DNA of 59,762 bases from Bacteroidales bacterium (GCA_017647785.1 JAGCJW010000039.1:1-59762); one strand, 5' to 3'. Shown: positions 29,801 through 37,990, counted from the stretch's first letter. Translations and numbers: made by a program. The notes: generated from the letters alone by a model not told the origin.

Positions 29801-31108
29801 TTCTATAAACAAGGCTTTCATATCTTGTCCGCCAATATCAAGAATGAAATCTACGTTTGGACATAAAGTTTTTGCAGCCTTATAGTGAGCAATCGTTTCC
29901 ACAACCGAACATTCCATAGAAAAAGCAGTCTTAATCAACTCTTCTCCATATCCTGTTGAGCAAGCAGAAACTATATTTATAGAAGCATTGTTATCTTTGC
30001 AAGCTTGCATCATACGTTCTATTGCATCTTCAACTGCTTTCAAAGCATTACCACCATTTCTGCTGTAATCAGAAAAAATAATATTGCTTTCACTATCGGT
30101 AAGAACAAGTTTTGTTGTTGTAGAACCCGAATCTAATCCAAGAAAACAATCACCTCTAAAATCTTTTAACTCTCCTACTTTCTCTCCTTTCGCTTTTTCT
30201 TTTCTCCATTCTTGTAATTCTTCTTCGTCTTTAAAGATTACCTCTAATCTATTACTGATATTATTTGTTGTTGTTTGAGTATTTGAGAGTTTTTCTATTA
30301 AATCTTCTATCTCTATTACCAATCCTTGCTCGCCATCTGTAAAAACACAACCCATTGCAGGGATAAGATTAGAGTTTTCAAGTTTTACAAAATCCTTTTC
30401 TTCAAGTTCTAAAACTCTTGCAAAGGCTTCTCTTAGCGATTTTATGTAAGTCAAAGGCCCTCCACAGAATAAAATCTTTGGAACAATCTGCATACCTTTT
30501 GAAAGTGAGGAAACAACTTGCAAGGCTATGGCGTTGAAAATTGAAATAGCAATATCTTCTTTTGAAACCCCTCTTGCAACAAGGTTTTGCACGTCTGTTT
30601 TTGAGAAAACACCACAACGCGATGCAATCGGATAGATATGTTTTGAGTTTTGAGCCAAAACATCAAGTTCATCTACATCTACGCCAAGTATTAAAGCCAT
30701 TTGATCGATAAAAGCACCCGTTCCTCCTGCACAATTACCATTCATTCTCATCACAGGCAAGGAAGAAGTTTTTGAAAAGAAGATAATTTTTGAGTCTTCG
30801 CCTCCTATGTCAATTATTGAGTTAATATCCATTGAGAAATGCTTAACAAAATTTGACACAGCAATGACCTCTTGAATAAATGGCACATTTAGACGTTCTG
30901 AAATTCCAAATCCAGCAGAGCCTGTTATTATAATTTCAATTTCTGCCTTTGAATCGGTTTTCTCTTTTATGCGTTCAAGGATTGTTAAAAGCGTTCCTTT
31001 AACATCAGCATTATGTCTTAAATAATTAGAATAAACAATTTCTTTTTTATTGTTTACAACTACTGCTTTTGCTGTTGTTGAACCAATATCTACTCCTAAT
31101 TTATACAT
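26867..31108 (-). CDS. Giant acyl-CoA dehydratase activase-related protein
   Basis: 1413 residues. Two tandem BadF/BadG/HgdC-type ASKHA ATPase domains (about 1-265 and 320-590) both keep DIGSTT or DSGSTTTK phosphate loops. Both keep cluster cysteines ('NGNCAGGTGAFIDQM' near 127 with 'SRCGVFSKTDVQ'; 'ACSSGCGSFIENF' near 450 with 'TRCTVFMNSKVKQ'), which would bind a [4Fe-4S] cluster at a subunit interface. The rest resembles DUF2229 and HgdB-like regions ('LLAARPYHSDSLIQHKLSDI', 'TQTGGQCRASNYYAVI'). Classical activases inject electrons into 2-hydroxyacyl-CoA dehydratases, but no dehydratase genes are nearby. The substrate of such giant fusions is not established. It follows tetR by 7 nt and is probably controlled by it. 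Confidence 0.8.
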   Translation of the reverse strand: MYKLGVDIGSTTAKAVVVNNKKEIVYSNYLRHNADVKGTLLTILERIKEKTDSKAEIEIIITGSAGFGISERLNVPFIQEVIAVSNFVKHFSMDINSIIDIGGEDSKIIFFSKTSSLPVMRMNGNCAGGTGAFIDQMALILGVDVDELDVLAQNSKHIYPIASRCGVFSKTDVQNLVARGVSKEDIAISIFNAIALQVVSSLSKGMQIVPKILFCGGPLTYIKSLREAFARVLELEEKDFVKLENSNLIPAMGCVFTDGEQGLVIEIEDLIEKLSNTQTTTNNISNRLEVIFKDEEELQEWRKEKAKGEKVGELKDFRGDCFLGLDSGSTTTKLVLTDSESNIIFSDYSRNGGNALKAVEDAIERMMQACKDNNASINIVSACSTGYGEELIKTAFSMECSVVETIAHYKAAKTLCPNVDFILDIGGQDMKALFIEDGVLNKIELNEACSSGCGSFIENFANSLSYPVAEFAQIACLAKNPCDLGTRCTVFMNSKVKQSLREGASVADISAGLAYSVVKNCLYKVLKLNSLDIGKNIVVQGGTMRNDSIVKALENMIGVKVYRSQPPELMGAYGCAIHAKEKYDNNSLKTTFTNKVSAFTSKELNCKGCENQCLVTKYTFENNKTYHLGNKCEKVFSSKAESEKGDNIYTYKLERVFENIKLSNPKYRLGVPRVLNMFEDFPFWQALFSEFDIELVLSDLSTYSNYEKGLKQVMSENICFPAKLVHSHIDNLVAKGLKHIFFPYVVFEKKESENVANSYNCPIVSSYSVLIKSQMSVYDNSEVKIDNPVFTFKDKKLLLKNCETYIKTLCKENKDLKYSSAQIKNAVNKGLEAQNKFEQDMQAKAEEYFERAKANNIPIILLAARPYHSDSLIQHKLSDIISSLGACVISDDIVRLNNDFDMQDTYMLSQWTYMNRIVKAAKWVTTQNDEVNYAQITSFGCGPDAFLLDEITHLLKRNNKSCTIIKVDDINNVGSMRLRIRSLLESLKQKTVNTKTVEAFVDTKIFDTEDKKRTILAPFFTDYASPLLPEVFALSGYKLEVLPLSDQKSADLGLQYSNNEVCYPATLIVGDMIKALSSGKYDLSKTAVGITQTGGQCRASNYYAVIRKALVDAGFSQVPVISATMSSDVHTNQPGFKLDYKSIIVIAFDAILFGDCLSKIYHSTAVRIDNPTLALEMKNQYLERAKPIVLKKDRKALIALLKEAVKEFNSLLPKEYIERKKVGIVGEIFLKFHPFANQNIISWLMSQKIEVMPPTLTPFMTQFFVNRDVKLENNLDTSSIPNPVMKLIYKIVKSEISRFNTIISKFRYYSPLEDIYELADDVKNVIPLVAQFGEGWVLPAEIVSLAKNKADGVISLQPFGCIANHIISKGVENKIKQLYPDLSLLSLDFDSGVSEVNVVNRLMLLKDTISKKH

Positions 31109-31115
31109 TATCTTT

Positions 31116-31727
31116 CTATGATTTTATGCTTGATAATATCAGTTTCTTTATATGAGTCTTTCTTCTTTCTAAAAAAGCTTCTTGTGTTTGAGAATCCATT
31201 TCTAAGATTTGTGTAAACAATACTTGTCCTACAAACGACATTACGTCTAAGGATACAATATCTATTAGCAAATCCTCTATTGAAATATCCTTTAATTCTC
31301 CTTTGCTTTGTTTCATTTGAACAAACAAACGAATCTTACCAACAATTTCTTTGCCAAATTCAGAAAAAAGTTCCTTCATCATTTTCAAAACCTCGCTATT
31401 GTGTCTTAATTCGCCAATTATAAAAAATGGAGCATCGGGATTGTTTTTCAAAAAACCAATTTGAGCTTCAATAATCTTTTCAATAAAATTTTCAAACGAA
31501 ATATCCTCTTGTGGAATATCGGCAAGAATCTTTAACATCTTTTGTATTTCTTGCTGACATATAATCTTAAAAAGATTTTGTTTTGTACGATAATAATAAT
31601 GCACTAAGGCTTGATTGCAGCCCACAGTCTTTGCAACCTGAGTTGTAGAAACACCCTCATAACCAAATTGCATAAACAATTCTTTTGCCACTAAAAGAAT
31701 TTGTTCTTCCATATTATTCTTTTGCAT
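31116..31727 (-). CDS. TetR-family transcriptional regulator
   Basis: 203 residues. N-terminal helix-turn-helix at about 8-55: 'ILLVAKELFMQFGYEGVSTT', 'QVAKTVGCNQALVHYYYRTK'. The ligand domain is divergent. It is the first gene of a two-gene unit with the giant activase. A perfect palindrome (31745-31766) lies between its -7 box and its ATG, so autorepression is likely. The ligand is unknown; an acyl-CoA is a guess from the neighbour. Confidence 0.85.
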   Translation of the reverse strand: MQKNNMEEQILLVAKELFMQFGYEGVSTTQVAKTVGCNQALVHYYYRTKQNLFKIICQQEIQKMLKILADIPQEDISFENFIEKIIEAQIGFLKNNPDAPFFIIGELRHNSEVLKMMKELFSEFGKEIVGKIRLFVQMKQSKGELKDISIEDLLIDIVSLDVMSFVGQVLFTQILEMDSQTQEAFLERRKTHIKKLILSSIKS

Positions 31728-31744
31728 ACGCTATTTGTTTAACC

Positions 31745-31766
31745 TATTTAATAACTCTATTAAATA
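31745..31766. promoter_or_regulatory. Probable TetR operator palindrome
   Basis: TATTTAATA-actc-TATTAAATA: perfect 9-bp inverted arms (31745-31753/31758-31766) with a 4-bp spacer. It starts 6 nt downstream of the tetR -7 box, so it covers the predicted transcription start. Confidence 0.6.
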
Positions 31767-31772
31767 ACTTTG

Positions 31773-31780
31773 CAAAAGTA
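31773..31780 (-). promoter_or_regulatory. tetR -7 box
   Basis: Perfect TACTTTTG on the minus strand, 45 nt before the tetR ATG and adjoining the palindrome. Confidence 0.55.
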
Positions 31781-31804
31781 TAAATTTTTTCTTTACTTTA
31801 AAAA

Positions 31805-31844
31805 AATAATCCTAAGAAAAAAAATATTTTTCCTTAGGATTATT
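31805..31844 (-). terminator. tyrS terminator
   Basis: 12-bp perfect arms AATAATCCTAAG/CTTAGGATTATT (31805-31816/31833-31844) lie 21 nt after the tyrS stop, with A/T-rich flanks. It separates tyrS from tetR. Confidence 0.75.
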
Positions 31845-31865
31845 TCAGTAAATCTAAGACTTATT

Positions 31866-33146
31866 TTACTTAGCTATAACTATGAAATAGTTTTTCTTTC
31901 CTTTTTGAACTAAAATGTATTGTTCGTTTAATAAATTCTCAGAAGATGTTACGAAATCCTCCTTAATCTTTTCTTTATTTATGGAAAGTGAGTTTTCTTT
32001 CAATGCTCTACGAACCTCTCCCTTTGAAGCAAGAATTTGAGTCTTTTCTGCTAATAAATCAAGCACGTTTATTCCTTGCAAAATTTCCTCTTTGCTAACT
32101 TCAAATGTAGGAACTCCTTCAAAAACGCTTAGGAATGTTTCGCTATCTAATTTCTTTAATGTATCAGTTGTTCCTTTGCCGAAAAGAATTTCCGAAGCCT
32201 CAACAGCACTATTATATTCTTCTTCTCCGTGAACGCGTATTGTTATGTCTTTTGCAAGAGCCTTTTGAAGCACTCTTAGGTTTGGAGCAACATCGTGTTC
32301 TTTTTCCAAATTTTCTATTTCTTCTTTTGTGAAGAATGTAAATATTCTAATGAATTTCTTAGCATCCTCATCGGAAACATTAAGCCAGAATTGATAGAAA
32401 GCATAAGGCGATGTTTTTTCTGGGTCTAACCACACATTACCTTTTTCAGTTTTTCCAAATTTTGTACCATCTGCTTTTGTAATCAAAGGACATGTCATTG
32501 CGAAAGCTTCGCCTCCAAGAGTTCTTCTTATAAGTTCAGTTCCGCAAGTAATATTTCCCCATTGGTCAGAGCCACCCATTTGAAGTTTACAGCCGTAATT
32601 TTCATACAAATACTTAAAGTCGTAGGCTTGAAGCAACTGATAAGAAAACTCAGTGAAAGAAAGACCTGTTTCAATACGTTTCTTCACACAGTCTTTCGCC
32701 ATCATATAGTTCACTGTTATGTGTTTACCCACGTCTCTTATGAAATCCAAAAAGCTCCACTTGCTATTCCAATCATAGTTGTTAAGCACCAAAGCCTTAT
32801 TCTCAGCTTCGGTTTCAAAATCCATAAAATGCGATAATTGCTTCTTTATGCAAGCTTGATTATGTTGTATTTCTTCTAATGTAAGAAGTTTTCTTTCTTG
32901 ACTTTTAAACGAGGGATCTCCAATCATTCCTGTGGCTCCTCCTAACAAAACAATAGGTCTGTGCCCGCTTCTTTGAAGATGAGAAAGCATCATAATGCCT
33001 ACTAAATGTCCTATATGTAAACTGTCCGCTGTTGGGTCGAATCCTACGTATGCAGTTGCAGTTTGTTTTAAGAATTGTTCTTCTGTGCCCGGCATAATGT
33101 CGTGAATCATGCCCCTCCAACGTAATTCCTCTACAAAGTTTTTCAT
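31866..33146 (-). CDS. tyrS: Tyrosyl-tRNA synthetase
   Basis: Class I aminoacyl-tRNA synthetase charging tRNA-Tyr; 426 residues, full length. HIGH motif 'SLHIGHLVG' near residue 42, tyrosine pocket '[20 protein letters not shown]' and '[10 protein letters not shown]', KMSKS-equivalent 'KFGKTEKGN'. The C-terminal S4-like domain (about 355-426) includes '[16 protein letters not shown]'. Transcribed divergently from the M28 peptidase gene. Confidence 0.97.
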   Translation of the reverse strand: MKNFVEELRWRGMIHDIMPGTEEQFLKQTATAYVGFDPTADSLHIGHLVGIMMLSHLQRSGHRPIVLLGGATGMIGDPSFKSQERKLLTLEEIQHNQACIKKQLSHFMDFETEAENKALVLNNYDWNSKWSFLDFIRDVGKHITVNYMMAKDCVKKRIETGLSFTEFSYQLLQAYDFKYLYENYGCKLQMGGSDQWGNITCGTELIRRTLGGEAFAMTCPLITKADGTKFGKTEKGNVWLDPEKTSPYAFYQFWLNVSDEDAKKFIRIFTFFTKEEIENLEKEHDVAPNLRVLQKALAKDITIRVHGEEEYNSAVEASEILFGKGTTDTLKKLDSETFLSVFEGVPTFEVSKEEILQGINVLDLLAEKTQILASKGEVRRALKENSLSINKEKIKEDFVTSSENLLNEQYILVQKGKKNYFIVIAK

Positions 33147-33178
33147 TTCCTATTTTTATTTTAAAGATATTCAATCTA

Positions 33179-33186
33179 CAAAATTA
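33179..33186 (-). promoter_or_regulatory. tyrS -7 box
   Basis: Perfect TAATTTTG on the minus strand, 32 nt before the ATG. It lies 13 bp from the opposite-strand box at 33200, so the two polymerase footprints must overlap. Confidence 0.55.
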
Positions 33187-33199
33187 CGTTATTTCTTCA

Positions 33200-33207
33200 T
33201 ATCTTTG
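33200..33207 (+). promoter_or_regulatory. -7 box of the M28 peptidase gene
   Basis: Perfect TATCTTTG, 16 nt before the ATG at 33224, giving a leader of only about 10 nt. Overlaps the tyrS promoter region on the other strand. Confidence 0.55.
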
Positions 33208-33223
33208 CGAAAAAAAGTAAAAA

Positions 33224-34621
33224 ATGAAAAGATTTTTTGTCATAACACTTGCTATTTTAAGTTTAAATCTTTGTTTTGCTCAAAGCCAGCAAAGAGAAAA
33301 CTTAAAGAAAGATGTTTATTTTTTAAGCAGTGATAGTTTAGAAGGCAGATGGAGAGGAACTCATGGAAACGCTCTTGCAAGAGAATATATTTGCTCGCAA
33401 TTAAGCGAGGCAAACATAGAATATTCTATTCAAAATTTTAATGATACTTTAGGAAAGAACATAATTACTCAAATAAAAGCAGAAAATCCATTATACAAAG
33501 ACGAATATATTTTAATAGGTGCACACTATGACCATATAGGTTTTAGAAAGGGAGAAATTTGTAATGGAGCTGATGACAACGCATCGGGAAGTGCGGTGCT
33601 AATTCAGTTAGCCCGTTTACTAAATGTAAATAAGGACAAAATAAATCGTAATATTGTTTTAGTATGGTTTGATTTTGAAGAAGGAGGTCTTGTTGGTAGC
33701 AGAGAATTTGCGCAAAATCCTATGTTTGTTTCTTCGCTTTCCGATATTAAGTTAATGATTAACCTTGATATGGTTGGTTGGTATAAAAATGGTGCTTTGG
33801 AAATTGCAAATGTTGCTATGGTTAAGGGTTGGAAAGAGATATTTGAAAGTACAAAAACCGACTTAAAAACAAAGGTGTCTAAGTATGAAAAATCTGTTTT
33901 TACGGATTCGGACTATTCTTCTTTTGCAAAAAAAGATATTCCTGCAATAACATTGACAACAGGCACCGATTCGCCTTATCATAAGCCCGAGGACGATGCA
34001 GATTTGATAGACTACGAAGGCATGGATAGGATTTGCGATTTTGTTTTCAATCTTACCGTAAATGCAAGCAACTATAAAGATTTAGGTTTTTCGGGAAAGA
34101 AAGCAGACAAACATAAAGATGAAAGAAGCAAGTTTGAATTTGGTTTGAGTTTTGCATTAGGTAGTTGTAATCAATACTATCATAGTGGAAACATTACAGG
34201 AAAAAATGGGAGGACTCTAAATAGTGGTTTTATGTTCCTTTACAATATAAACCCTTGGCAAGGTTTAGAATTAGGCGTTCTTGCAAATATGGAACAAAGT
34301 AAGCAAGTTGAAGGAAAATTTCAAGCAATGAAACTATCCGTTCCTTTGACTTGGAATTTAGGTTACTTTGGTACAGATGTAGGAATAGGATTTAATCTTG
34401 GGCTTGCTTACGATTATATCTTTAAAGCACAATTAAACGAGGTAGATTTAAAACAAGGAGAGTTTAATCCTTATGATATTGGGTTTGTTTGTGGGTTTAA
34501 ATTTATTTTTGGTAAGGTTGGACTTAACATGAGCAATAAATTCGGATTTCTTGACCGATATAACAAAGATGTAAAGATAACTTACAGAGAAACTCTCTTT
34601 GGTTTAACATATTATTTTTAA
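33224..34621 (+). CDS. M28-family zinc aminopeptidase with C-terminal outer-membrane barrel-like domain
   Basis: 465 residues. Signal peptide 1-20 ('LNLCFAQ'). The peptidase domain (about 25-285) keeps the M28 residues: His101 and Asp103 in 'GAHYDHIGF', Asp117 in 'GADDNASG', the Glu152/Glu153 pair in 'FDFEEGGLVGS', Asp182 in 'NLDMVGW' and His253 in 'SPYHKPEDD'. About 170 further residues (300-465) alternate polar and hydrophobic strands and end in an aromatic 'FGLTYYF', like small outer-membrane barrels. Typical M28 enzymes stop near residue 330, so this looks like a peptidase tethered to the outer membrane. The side it faces cannot be read from sequence. Followed 6 nt later by a flippase gene. 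Confidence 0.75.
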   Translation: MKRFFVITLAILSLNLCFAQSQQRENLKKDVYFLSSDSLEGRWRGTHGNALAREYICSQLSEANIEYSIQNFNDTLGKNIITQIKAENPLYKDEYILIGAHYDHIGFRKGEICNGADDNASGSAVLIQLARLLNVNKDKINRNIVLVWFDFEEGGLVGSREFAQNPMFVSSLSDIKLMINLDMVGWYKNGALEIANVAMVKGWKEIFESTKTDLKTKVSKYEKSVFTDSDYSSFAKKDIPAITLTTGTDSPYHKPEDDADLIDYEGMDRICDFVFNLTVNASNYKDLGFSGKKADKHKDERSKFEFGLSFALGSCNQYYHSGNITGKNGRTLNSGFMFLYNINPWQGLELGVLANMEQSKQVEGKFQAMKLSVPLTWNLGYFGTDVGIGFNLGLAYDYIFKAQLNEVDLKQGEFNPYDIGFVCGFKFIFGKVGLNMSNKFGFLDRYNKDVKITYRETLFGLTYYF

Positions 34622-34627
34622 GGAAAA

Positions 34628-36067
34628 ATGAGTGATATTAAAAAACTTGCAGGACAAACCGCGATTTACGGACTGCCAACTATATTAGGAAGATTTTTAA
34701 ATTATCTTTTAGTACCTGTTTACACCTATTCCCTTACGGCAGACAAATACGGAGTTGTTTCGGAGCTTTATGCCTATATTTCTTTCCTTATGATAATTCT
34801 TACATACGGAATGGAAACGGCATATTTTCGCTTTTGCCAAAAACATGAGGATAAATCCGTAGTTTTTAATACATCTTTATTTTCTCTATTCTGCACTACC
34901 TCGCTCTTTGTCTTGCTAACTTTCTTAAATATTAACAGCATAAGCGAATTTATGCAGTATGAAAACGAGCAAAACTACATAAAATGGTTTTTAATTATTG
35001 TTGCTCTTGATGCTTTTCGCGCAATTCCTTACGCAAAACTAAGACAAGAAAACAAAGCTGCACGATTTGCTTTGATTAAAAGCATAGATATATTTTCAAA
35101 TATAGGTTTCAATCTATTGTTTTTCTTTGTTATCAAACCAAATAACCTTGTTGAATGTATATTTATTTCAAATTTCTTGGCGAGTGCAATATCTGTTGTG
35201 ATGTTACTTCCTGAATATTCTAAATTTAGACTAAAAATCAGTTTCCCTCTTTTAAAAGAAATGTTACTTTACGGACTTCCTGTAATGATTGGCGGATTGG
35301 CAGGAATGATAAACGAAACTTTTGACCGCATTGCATTGAAAAGACTTTTGATTTGCCCTGAAACGACTGCGGATTGCAACACTTACGCAATGCAACAAAT
35401 AGGAATTTATGGCGCTTGTTACAAAATATCTATAGTAATGAGCCTTTTCATACAAGCATTTAAGTTTGCAGCAGAGCCATTCTTTTTCTCAAAAATGAAA
35501 TCCAAAGATGCAAAAGATACATACTCCTCTGTAATGCTTGTTTTCACTATTTTCTTGCTCACAATCTTCCTTGGCGTAATAGCTTATATGGATTTATTTC
35601 AATATTTCGTTAGCGAGGAATATAGAGTTGGCTTAAAAGTTGTACCAATCTTGCTATTGGCAAACTTTTGCTTAGGAATATATTACAATCTCTCTATTTG
35701 GTATAAGGTAAGCGACAAAACAATATACGGAGCCTACATTTCGGGCATAGGAGCTGCAATAACCTTGGTTTTAAACTTTATTTTGGTGCCACGCTTTGGC
35801 TATTTAGGTGCAGCATACACCACATTGATTTGTTATGCTGCAATAATGATAATCTGTTGGGCAATAGGACAAAAATACTATCCTGTAAAATACCCAATAA
35901 AACGCTTCTTCACATACCTAATACTTGCATTAGGCCTATTCTTTGTGATGAATATCTTCCAAGATTACGAAAACAATCTAATAAGATTAGGAATCAACAC
36001 CCTATGCGTGCTAATTTTCATAGCCGTTGCCTTTGTTTTGGATTTAAAGAAGGTGATTAAGAAATAA
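34628..36067 (+). CDS. Wzx/MurJ-like polysaccharide flippase
   Basis: 479 residues with about 12-14 membrane helices in the MATE/MVF fold. N-terminus 'MSDIKKLAGQTAIYGLPTIL' and 'GRFLNYLLVPVYTYSLTADK' is typical of Bacteroidota O-antigen or lipopolysaccharide flippases. Predicted to move lipid-linked saccharides across the inner membrane. Co-transcribed with the M28 gene (6 nt gap) and closed by the hairpin at 36071. A second, unrelated-looking flippase lies at 54877. The substrate is unknown. Confidence 0.8.
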   Translation: MSDIKKLAGQTAIYGLPTILGRFLNYLLVPVYTYSLTADKYGVVSELYAYISFLMIILTYGMETAYFRFCQKHEDKSVVFNTSLFSLFCTTSLFVLLTFLNINSISEFMQYENEQNYIKWFLIIVALDAFRAIPYAKLRQENKAARFALIKSIDIFSNIGFNLLFFFVIKPNNLVECIFISNFLASAISVVMLLPEYSKFRLKISFPLLKEMLLYGLPVMIGGLAGMINETFDRIALKRLLICPETTADCNTYAMQQIGIYGACYKISIVMSLFIQAFKFAAEPFFFSKMKSKDAKDTYSSVMLVFTIFLLTIFLGVIAYMDLFQYFVSEEYRVGLKVVPILLLANFCLGIYYNLSIWYKVSDKTIYGAYISGIGAAITLVLNFILVPRFGYLGAAYTTLICYAAIMIICWAIGQKYYPVKYPIKRFFTYLILALGLFFVMNIFQDYENNLIRLGINTLCVLIFIAVAFVLDLKKVIKK

Positions 36068-36070
36068 AAA

Positions 36071-36114
36071 ACGCTCGTTTGTCAAAACAAAGTAAAGACT
36101 CACGAGCGTTTTTC
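36071..36114. terminator. Bidirectional hairpin between flippase and WD40 genes
   Basis: ACGCTCGT/ACGAGCGT arms with an internal GTC/GAC pair and an A-rich loop, flanked by A-run and T-run. The convergent genes on both sides end here. Its sequence, loop included, closely resembles the hairpin at 50089. Confidence 0.75.
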
Positions 36115-36136
36115 TTTGAGTTGGAAAATTAAAATT

Positions 36137-37129
36137 CTACTCCACTCCCCAAATCTTAATTGTATTATCCCCTGAACCACTAACAATCATTTTTCCATCA
36201 GGACTATATGCTACAGAAAAGACTATACTTCTATGTCCATATAAGGTTTTAATGCAACTTCCTGTGTTTGCGTCCCTTATTTTAATCGGTTCAAGTGCTG
36301 AACCACTTATTATACGATTGCCATCGGGACTATATGCTACGGAATAAACACATAACGCATCTCCTTCTAAGGTTTGAAGACATTTTCCAGTGTTTGCGTT
36401 CCATATCTTAATGGTATTATCCCATGAGCCGCTGATAATTCTCTTGCCATCAGGACTATATGCTACGGATTCAACATAACCTGAATGTCCCTCCAAGGTT
36501 TTAAGACATTTTCCGGTTTTTGCATCCCAGATTTTAATGGTTTCATCCCATGAGCCACTGACAATGTGCTTCCCATCTGGACTATATGCTACGGATTTAA
36601 CCAATTTTAAATGTCCCTCTAAGTTTTTAAGACATTCACCTGTATTTGCATCCCATATATTAATTATTCCATCAACTGAATCACTAATTATACGATTACT
36701 ACCGCTGACAATGTATTTTCCATCTGGACTATATGCTATGGATGCAACATCAAGTAAATTTCCTTCTAAAGAATTAAGAAATGAGCCTGTATTTGCATCC
36801 CATATCTTAATGGTGTTATCAATAGAACTGCTGGCAATATATTTTCCATCTGGACTATACGCCACGGAACGTACACCATCTGAATGTCCCTCCAATGAAT
36901 TAAGACATTTTCCTGTGTTTACGTCCCATATTTTAATGGTTTTGTCTGTTGATCCACTGACAATGCGTTTTCCATCTGGACTAAATGCTATGGAATAAAC
37001 AGTATCTTTATGCCCTTCTAATGTTTTAAAACATACAACCTTATCTTCATTTCCTGTAATAGGTTTATCGCATCCTACAAATAAAGCAGTAAATACTGCA
37101 ATCAAACTTAATAATTTTAATCTATTCAT
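36137..37129 (-). CDS. WD40-repeat lipoprotein
   Basis: 330 residues. Lipobox 'ALFVGC' puts the lipidated cysteine at residue 20. Seven WD40 repeats follow, each with '[34 protein letters not shown]', enough for one closed seven-blade propeller. Blade 3 carries a short extra stretch ('[10 protein letters not shown]'). Repeats are very similar to one another, which suggests recent internal duplication or homogenisation. A protein-binding scaffold in the envelope is the likely role; the partner is unknown. Its leader is copy 2 of the structured RNA element. Confidence 0.85.
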   Translation of the reverse strand: MNRLKLLSLIAVFTALFVGCDKPITGNEDKVVCFKTLEGHKDTVYSIAFSPDGKRIVSGSTDKTIKIWDVNTGKCLNSLEGHSDGVRSVAYSPDGKYIASSSIDNTIKIWDANTGSFLNSLEGNLLDVASIAYSPDGKYIVSGSNRIISDSVDGIINIWDANTGECLKNLEGHLKLVKSVAYSPDGKHIVSGSWDETIKIWDAKTGKCLKTLEGHSGYVESVAYSPDGKRIISGSWDNTIKIWNANTGKCLQTLEGDALCVYSVAYSPDGNRIISGSALEPIKIRDANTGSCIKTLYGHRSIVFSVAYSPDGKMIVSGSGDNTIKIWGVE

Positions 37130-37149
37130 TTTTTAACTTTTTTTATTCT

Positions 37150-37400
37150 TGCCCAAGTCCCAAATGGCGATTACTTAATTTCTTTCTTGACTTCAAGGCA
37201 TAAAAAAACGTGGGACTTTTTTCTTACGGTTGCTTGAGGTCCTGAACTTACCTATCTACCAAATAAGAAAAGCCCACGATATTATTCGTGAGCGTTTTCC
37301 ACTTTCTTTTTGGTAGATTTATTTGAAATTGTTCAGGTTTCAAACAACCAAATATAAGCAAAAACGCTTTTTATGTCGTAAAAAAATTACTAAGTCTAAA
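37150..37400 (-). ncRNA. Candidate structured leader RNA, copy 2
   Basis: Minus-strand homologue of 191-444, ending 20 nt before the WD40 ATG. Stems in plus coordinates: P1 37228-37237/37340-37349, P2 37241-37247/37331-37337, P3 37254-37263/37309-37318, P4 37272-37279/37286-37293. Stem bases differ from copy 1 in matched pairs (for example CCTGGAA/TTCCAGG against CCTGAAC/GTTCAGG). The terminator-like pairing 37267-37278/37209-37220 is followed on the RNA by seven U (37202-37208). The alternative hairpin TTTGAAA/TTTCAAA (37338-37344/37322-37328) is also kept. Confidence 0.6.
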
Positions 37401-37440
37401 TTATCTTTATTCTTTGTCTACTTTTTGTCCTCCCTTTTTA

Positions 37441-37930
37441 CGTTTTAAATTTCTGCCCACAAAGGTACAACATTTTTCTTTAATTACAAATATTTCTTTA
37501 AAGGTATTTTAAAGTGCTTTTAAACCTCTTATAAATATATTTTCTTAAAGAAAAAATGCTTCAATTCCTTGAAAAAATTGACCAAAATTGAGGGTAAAAT
37601 TGACTAAAACGAAGAGTTGTTTTCATCAAACGCTGATTAATTTTCACCAGACGCCGTTTAATTTTTTTTAAACGCCGTTTAATTTCAACCAAACGCCGTT
37701 TAATTTCAACCAAACGCCGTTTAATTTTGCCAAAATCAAGGAAAAAACAGGGTTTTTAGGCTTAAAAATGGGATAAATTAAGGCTTAAAATTATTAAATC
37801 ACTGATTAGCAGTATTTTGCTTAAGTCGAAATGCTTAAAGAATTTACAATAAGGAAAACCGAAGAGTGAAAATTTCGTCTTATTTCGGCATTTGGGTTTT
37901 AAGAAAAACTATTTATAGAAACAAAAAGGC
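37441..37930. other. Non-coding stretch between leader copy 2 and the small lipoprotein gene
   Basis: About 490 bp without a credible gene. The central part is the 21-bp repeat array with its flanks: 37525-37850 is clearly homologous to 51325-51640. The rest is AT-rich. Confidence 0.6.
37585..37755 (+). repeat. 21-bp-period repeat array, locus 2
   Basis: Cores AAAC or variants begin at 37607, 37628, 37649, 37670, 37691, 37712 and 37733, each 21 bp apart, with a diverged unit near 37585. The best units read AAACGCCGTTTAATTTCAACC. AAACGCCGTTT is nearly self-complementary. Orientation is antisense to the lipoprotein gene whose 3' end lies to the right. Confidence 0.85.
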
Positions 37931-37931
37931 A

Positions 37932-37962
37932 CAAAAAAAGCAGTCTCTTTACTTGGGACTGC
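37932..37962 (-). terminator. Terminator of the small lipoprotein gene
   Basis: GCAGTC/GACTGC stem (37940-37945/37957-37962) followed on the minus strand by seven T. Begins 28 nt after the stop codon. Confidence 0.85.
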
Positions 37963-37990
37963 CTTAACTCTCTTTTAAGCTAATCTGAAA

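Noticed and set aside
37338..37349. TATATTTG near 37349 as promoter of the WD40 gene
   Set aside because: The box runs into stem P1 and is absent from copy 1, so it cannot be the shared promoter of the element.
37585..37755. CRISPR array
   Set aside because: Units are contiguous 21-bp repeats with no unique spacers, and no cas genes are in the window.
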